From contig JAQGIE010000172.1 of NCBI GenBank assembly GCA_028291365.1, positions 1 to 34,923 of the forward strand: 34,923 nt of DNA, given 5' to 3'. This stretch comes from Rhodospirillales bacterium. GTDB taxonomy: Bacteria; Pseudomonadota; Alphaproteobacteria; BOG-932; Roseiterribacteraceae. The notes under the pieces are model-generated. The model worked only from the letters and a program-made list of their open reading frames with translations. It had not been told where the DNA came from and made no database searches. This document shows, one piece after another, positions 31,931 to 34,923 of the stretch. Position numbers and translations under genes: made by a program. How positions within the stretch are numbered: position 1 is the first letter of the stretch; every line of letters starts with the position of its first letter.

Positions 31931-32527
31931 ATGCTCGAAGATATCGTCACGATCTTCAAACGGCTCACCGAGCGGCAGGTCTACACGCCGCAAGTTCATG
32001 TCTCGATTCCGATGCCTTCGGGCGACCCTGTGGCGGTCGGCGACCGCAACGGCGACGCAATCCGTCGCCAACTCCGCTGGGCGGTGGGAACCGTGTTTCT
32101 CGCCGCGGTCGAGAGCGGCGCGCGCACCGTCGACGCATTGGGCACGATGCTGGGTGAACTGGTCGCCATCGGGCTGGCCAATACCGATCGCGGCACCGCC
32201 GTCGAAATGCTGCGCCTGGCGCACCAGACCGCGTGCCATATCGAGGTCGATACCGCTGACCTGCCCTGCGCCCCGCCGCAGGAAGAGATCGGCCAGCCCG
32301 GTACGGTCGCCTTTCTCCACCGGCTGGTCGAAGGCGGCGCGCAGGCAGCGCTGGCCGGCTGCGACGGCCCGGCTCGCGAAACCGTGGCGCAACGGCCGTT
32401 GCTGATCGGCCTCGGGTTGATGGTCGATCAGCTGGGCTGGAACGCGACCATGGATGCGCTCGCCGAGCTGCTCGAATACGCCGGCGATCAGGCTTCGAGC
32501 GACAACGGCGAGCCGCGCCTGCAATAG
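31931..32527 (+). CDS. Conserved-looking hypothetical protein
   Basis: A 198-residue soluble protein with no signal peptide or membrane helix. The N-terminus is MLEDIVTIFKRLTERQVYTP, followed by HVSIPMPSGDPVAVGD, then alanine-rich helices and an acidic C-terminus (LAELLEYAGDQASSDNGEP). A cysteine pair lies in ADLPCAPP and AGCDGPARE. I do not recognise a family, and no catalytic motif is evident. It is divergent from prpD over 140 bp and converges on tonB across a terminator. There is no convincing Shine-Dalgarno just before the ATG (AAGGAC is about 20 bases away), so the start is less certain than the frame. Confidence 0.65.
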   Translation: MLEDIVTIFKRLTERQVYTPQVHVSIPMPSGDPVAVGDRNGDAIRRQLRWAVGTVFLAAVESGARTVDALGTMLGELVAIGLANTDRGTAVEMLRLAHQTACHIEVDTADLPCAPPQEEIGQPGTVAFLHRLVEGGAQAALAGCDGPARETVAQRPLLIGLGLMVDQLGWNATMDALAELLEYAGDQASSDNGEPRLQ

Positions 32528-32588
32528 CCGTAACCGTCGAAACCGCTCAGACGACACGTCTTCGTCGGCTCAGGCTTCCCAACGAAAA

Positions 32589-32616
32589 ACGCCCGCCAGG
32601 AAAGCCTGGCGGGCGT
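32589..32616. terminator. Bidirectional Rho-independent terminator
   Basis: ACGCCCGCCAGG, a 4-nt loop AAAG and CCTGGCGGGCGT form a 12-bp perfect stem. On the minus strand the stem is followed by TTTTTCGTT, a good U tract that would end the exb-tonB transcript. On the plus strand TTTGT follows, which would end the 31931-32527 gene more weakly. Confidence 0.88.
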
Positions 32617-32641
32617 TTGTCGTGAGCGAGGTTCGCGCTGA

Positions 32642-33244
32642 CTATTTCAGCTTGAACGTCACGCGGTAGGTACGGCCGGGACTGTCGACGGGTTTGCCGT
32701 CCTTGGTGCCGGGCGCGAAGGTCCAGCGTTCGAAGGCGCGCTTTGCCGCCGACGCGAAGCCGTAGCCCTCGGGATTTTCCTCGATGACTTCGACGTCCGA
32801 CACCGTGCCGTCGGAACGGATGGTGAAGCGCATCGTGGCGTAGCCCTCGATGTTTCGCTCCTGGGCGCGGTCCGGATAGCTCGGTTGCGGACCGCTCTGC
32901 TTCGACGGCTGCTGCATCGGCAGCACGCGGTCGGTCGTGGTCGAGGTCGGCGGGCCCGGCTGACGCTGCAGGTTGGGCTGCGGCGGGATCGGCAGATCCG
33001 GCACCGTGGTCGGCACCTGCACGATCTTCGACGGGGTCGGGATGAAGAGCGGACGCTCCTGCACCTTGGGCTGCTCGGGGGGCGGCGGCGGTGGCGGGGG
33101 CGGCGGTGGCGGCGGCGGCGGCGCGACGAGGTCGATGACCTGTTCTTCCGGCGGTTGTTCGACCGCCTGGAAGCTGAGCGCGTACGCCAGGTAGATCGCG
33201 AGCACGACGTGTGCCCCGAACGAGATGATGATGCCTGGACGCAT
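32642..33244 (-). CDS. tonB: TonB energy transducer
   Basis: Links the inner-membrane ExbB/ExbD motor to TonB-dependent outer-membrane receptors. The 200-residue protein has one N-terminal helix (about 5-25), a periplasmic spacer with a run of 15 consecutive prolines (coded at about 33082-33126), more Pro-rich sequence, and a C-terminal TonB domain. That domain starts near YPDRAQERNIEGYATM and includes FTIRSDGTVSDVEVIEENP and FERWTFAPG. The proline run uses mixed CCG, CCC and CCA codons, so it is not a simple trinucleotide slip. The gene follows exbD2 by 4 bp and ends 26 bp before a strong terminator. Confidence 0.94.
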   Translation of the reverse strand: MRPGIIISFGAHVVLAIYLAYALSFQAVEQPPEEQVIDLVAPPPPPPPPPPPPPPPEQPKVQERPLFIPTPSKIVQVPTTVPDLPIPPQPNLQRQPGPPTSTTTDRVLPMQQPSKQSGPQPSYPDRAQERNIEGYATMRFTIRSDGTVSDVEVIEENPEGYGFASAAKRAFERWTFAPGTKDGKPVDSPGRTYRVTFKLK

Positions 33245-33248
33245 TCTG

Positions 33249-33692
33249 CTACTTCACCATCTCTTCGCCGACGAGCGCGACTTTGTAGAAGCCTGCGTCG
33301 CGCAGCCGGTTCATCAGCTCCAGGACCTTGCGGTACTGGGTGGTCTGATCACCGCGAAGATAGATGCGCGCCGTGTCGCGCGCCTCGACCGGGATCTCTT
33401 TTTCGAGTCTCGCGCCGAGTTGTTCGATCGAGCCGATTTTGTCGTCGCCGATATAGACGGCACCGTTCGCTTGCAGCGACAGGAACACCGGCTTGTTCGG
33501 CGCTCCTTCCGGTATCGCGTTCGACCTTGGAAGTTCGACTTTCACGTTCACGGAGGCGAGCGGTGCCGCCACCATGAAGATGATCAACAGAACCAGCATC
33601 ACGTCCACGAACGGGGTGACGTTGATCTCGCTATTTTCGTCGAAGGCGGCGTTCTTCCCTCCGCCGCCTCCGGCTCCGAGCTTCATGCCCAT
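33249..33692 (-). CDS. exbD: ExbD/TolR-family protein, second copy
   Basis: Inner-membrane protein of 147 residues that forms the proton-driven motor with ExbB. A glycine-rich N-terminus precedes INVTPFVDVMLVLLIIFMV, the single helix, with D30 as the protonatable aspartate. The periplasmic part has PVFLSLQANGAVYIGDD and ends with RLRDAGFYKVALVGEE. It lies 19 bp downstream of the first exbD and 4 bp before tonB. It shares the helix and domain plan with its neighbour but differs across the periplasmic region, so the two are diverged paralogues. Confidence 0.94.
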   Translation of the reverse strand: MGMKLGAGGGGGKNAAFDENSEINVTPFVDVMLVLLIIFMVAAPLASVNVKVELPRSNAIPEGAPNKPVFLSLQANGAVYIGDDKIGSIEQLGARLEKEIPVEARDTARIYLRGDQTTQYRKVLELMNRLRDAGFYKVALVGEEMVK

Positions 33693-33711
33693 AAGGTTGG
33701 CTTCCCCGTCG

Positions 33712-34155
33712 TCAGCCGGTCGTGCTTTCGCCGACCAGTCCGATCTTTTTCAGCTTCGCGTCGCGCAGCAGGTTCATCAGATCCATGACGTTTTTGTACT
33801 GAACGTCGAGATCTGCGCGGATGTAGACGGCTTTTTCGTCTCGCTTTTCGAGAGGAACTTGCTTGTCGATTTCAGCCGGCAGTTCCTGGACCGAGGCGAT
33901 CTGTACGTCACCGACATACAGAGTCCCGTCCGTCTGCAGACTGATAAAGAGCGGCTTGTTGTTCTCGTCCGGCGGCGACGGCGTCGCGTTGGTCGGCGGC
34001 AGATCCACCTTCGTGTTCACGGTCGCCAGCGGCGCCGAGACCATGAAGATGATCAGCAGCACCAACATGATGTCCACGAAGGGCGTCACGTTGATGTTGG
34101 CGTTCTCTGCGAACCCGCCGGGTTTAGGCGCGCCTTTGCCGAGCTGTACTCCCAT
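33712..34155 (-). CDS. exbD: ExbD/TolR-family protein, first copy
   Basis: A 147-residue protein with INVTPFVDIMLVLLIIFMV as its single helix and D28 as the conserved aspartate. The periplasmic part differs from the next gene (PPTNATPSPPDENNKPLF; YIRADLDVQYKNVMDLMNLL) and ends LVGESTTG. It lies 24 bp after exbB. Two ExbD proteins beside one ExbB and one TonB suggest a hetero-oligomeric motor or division of labour between receptors, as known for some alphaproteobacteria and Xanthomonas. Confidence 0.94.
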   Translation of the reverse strand: MGVQLGKGAPKPGGFAENANINVTPFVDIMLVLLIIFMVSAPLATVNTKVDLPPTNATPSPPDENNKPLFISLQTDGTLYVGDVQIASVQELPAEIDKQVPLEKRDEKAVYIRADLDVQYKNVMDLMNLLRDAKLKKIGLVGESTTG

Positions 34156-34179
34156 AGGTCAGTCCCCTTTGATCGAGGC

Positions 34180-34923
34180 TCAGACCTTGTGGTCGAGGTA
34201 GCGCGACAGGACCGTCTGGAATTCGCCGACGAAGCCGTTCATGCGGTTATTGAAGTCGCCGATCTGACGGGCGAACTTGTTGTAGAAAATAACCGCCGGA
34301 ATGGCCGCGACGAGACCGATCGCGGTCGCCATCAGCGCTTCCGCGATACCAGGCGCCACAACCGCGAGGTTGGTCGTCTGCGTGTTCGCGATGCCGATGA
34401 ACGCGTTCATGATGCCCCACACCGTACCGAACAGACCGACGAACGGTGAAACCGAGCCGATCGAGGCGAGCACGCCCATGCCGGCGCCGAGGCGCTGGCT
34501 TTCGGCAGCTTCGGTGATTTCCATGGCGGTGCGGGTGCGATCTTCAACGTGGGCACGCAGTTCCGGATGCGCAGCGGCGCCCGGCGTCAGCGAGAGCCGA
34601 AGCTCTTCCATGCCCGACTTGAAGATGTTGATGAGCGGATGGTTCTTCTCGTTCTGCACCTTGGCATAGGCTTCATCGAGCGTCGTCGAGTTGCGGAACG
34701 TGCGCAGGAACGTTTCCGAGCGACGGTTCAGCGACGCGAAGAAGAAGCTCTTGTCGAGCAGAATGGCCCAGGTCCAGACCGAGGCCAGCGCCAGCGCGAT
34801 CATGACGACCTTCACGATGACGGTCGCGTTCATGAACATGCCGACCGGCGACAGGTCATGCGCGAGCGTCGGCGGGGCGCCGGTCGAGGCGGCCGAGGGC
34901 GCTGCCGCGTCGGGGCTGGTGGC
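34180..34923 (-). CDS. exbB: ExbB/TolQ/MotA-family proton channel protein (5' end beyond window)
   Basis: The frame is open to the last base, so this is the C-terminal 247 residues of a longer protein; the ATG at 34839 is internal. The visible N-terminal part is rich in Ala, Pro and Ser and leads into HDLSPVGMFMNATVIVK, the typical start of the first helix in alphaproteobacterial ExbB. The MotA/TolQ domain follows with LASIGSVSPFVGLFGTVWGI and GIAEALMATAIGLVAAIPAV, which are the channel helices. It leads exbB-exbD-exbD-tonB. The missing N-terminus probably includes a signal peptide, as in relatives, but that is not visible here. Confidence 0.93.
   Translation of the reverse strand, partial: ATSPDAAAPSAASTGAPPTLAHDLSPVGMFMNATVIVKVVMIALALASVWTWAILLDKSFFFASLNRRSETFLRTFRNSTTLDEAYAKVQNEKNHPLINIFKSGMEELRLSLTPGAAAHPELRAHVEDRTRTAMEITEAAESQRLGAGMGVLASIGSVSPFVGLFGTVWGIMNAFIGIANTQTTNLAVVAPGIAEALMATAIGLVAAIPAVIFYNKFARQIGDFNNRMNGFVGEFQTVLSRYLDHKV

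Noticed and set aside
33082-33126. GGC/GGT-rich run as a possible simple-sequence expansion
   Set aside because: It encodes the TonB proline spacer with mixed codons in frame, so it is a protein feature rather than an independent repeat element.

Overview
The window is about 35 kb of GC-rich (roughly two-thirds G+C by eye), gene-dense chromosome. Gene content points to an alphaproteobacterium: a DUF1285-CoA pyrophosphatase-CCA transferase operon, a MarR/OmpR pair of the petP-petR kind, a phasin, an ExbB-ExbD-ExbD-TonB set, and short palindromes of types common in that class. The order cannot be fixed from the sequence. I see no rRNA, tRNA, insertion sequence, phage gene or CRISPR array. No stretch over 300 bases lacks a gene.

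Layout. (1) 3-965: 3' part of a hybrid histidine kinase. (2) 976-4264, minus: DUF1285 protein, CoA pyrophosphatase, CCA-adding enzyme, beta-carbonic anhydrase and a small exported protein, mostly start/stop-overlapped. (3) 4484-11498, plus: MoxR ATPase, DUF58, BatA-like/DUF4159 membrane protein, VWA membrane protein and a lipoprotein; an envelope MoxR/VWA cluster with a large palindrome in its promoter region. (4) 11505-19545, minus: GT2 glycosyltransferase, PfkB (adenosine) kinase, two single-domain response regulators, a 24-residue membrane peptide, glycolate oxidase glcDEF, a FAS1-like/hot-dog hydratase and a 33-residue membrane peptide. (5) 19627-21383, plus: DUF423, TetR/COQ9-like protein, phasin, CsaA. 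(6) 21401-24693, minus: MarR, OmpR-type regulator, EnvZ-like kinase, Tat-exported intradiol dioxygenase. (7) 24903-25796, plus: branched-chain aminotransferase. (8) 25862-27393, minus: hipB-hipA toxin-antitoxin pair with two matched operator palindromes. (9) 27514-31790, minus: prpD-prpB-prpC methylcitrate cycle genes and a membrane protein. (10) 31931-32527, plus: an unrecognised protein, facing the minus-strand exbB-exbD-exbD-tonB operon across a shared terminator.

How the genes work together. prpDBC oxidise propionyl-CoA to pyruvate and succinate. glcDEF turn glycolate into glyoxylate, with a translationally linked acyl-CoA hydratase of unknown substrate. MarR-OmpR-EnvZ forms a complete signalling operon. 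ExbB/ExbD/TonB energise outer-membrane uptake. MoxR with three VWA/DUF4159-type partners looks like a chaperone-plus-envelope-complex module whose function is not established.

Nothing here is clearly an unprecedented system. The best leads are the MoxR/DUF4159 cluster with its palindromic promoter element, the glcDEF-linked hydratase, the hipBA operators, a perfect hairpin between prpD and prpB, and two very short membrane ORFs.
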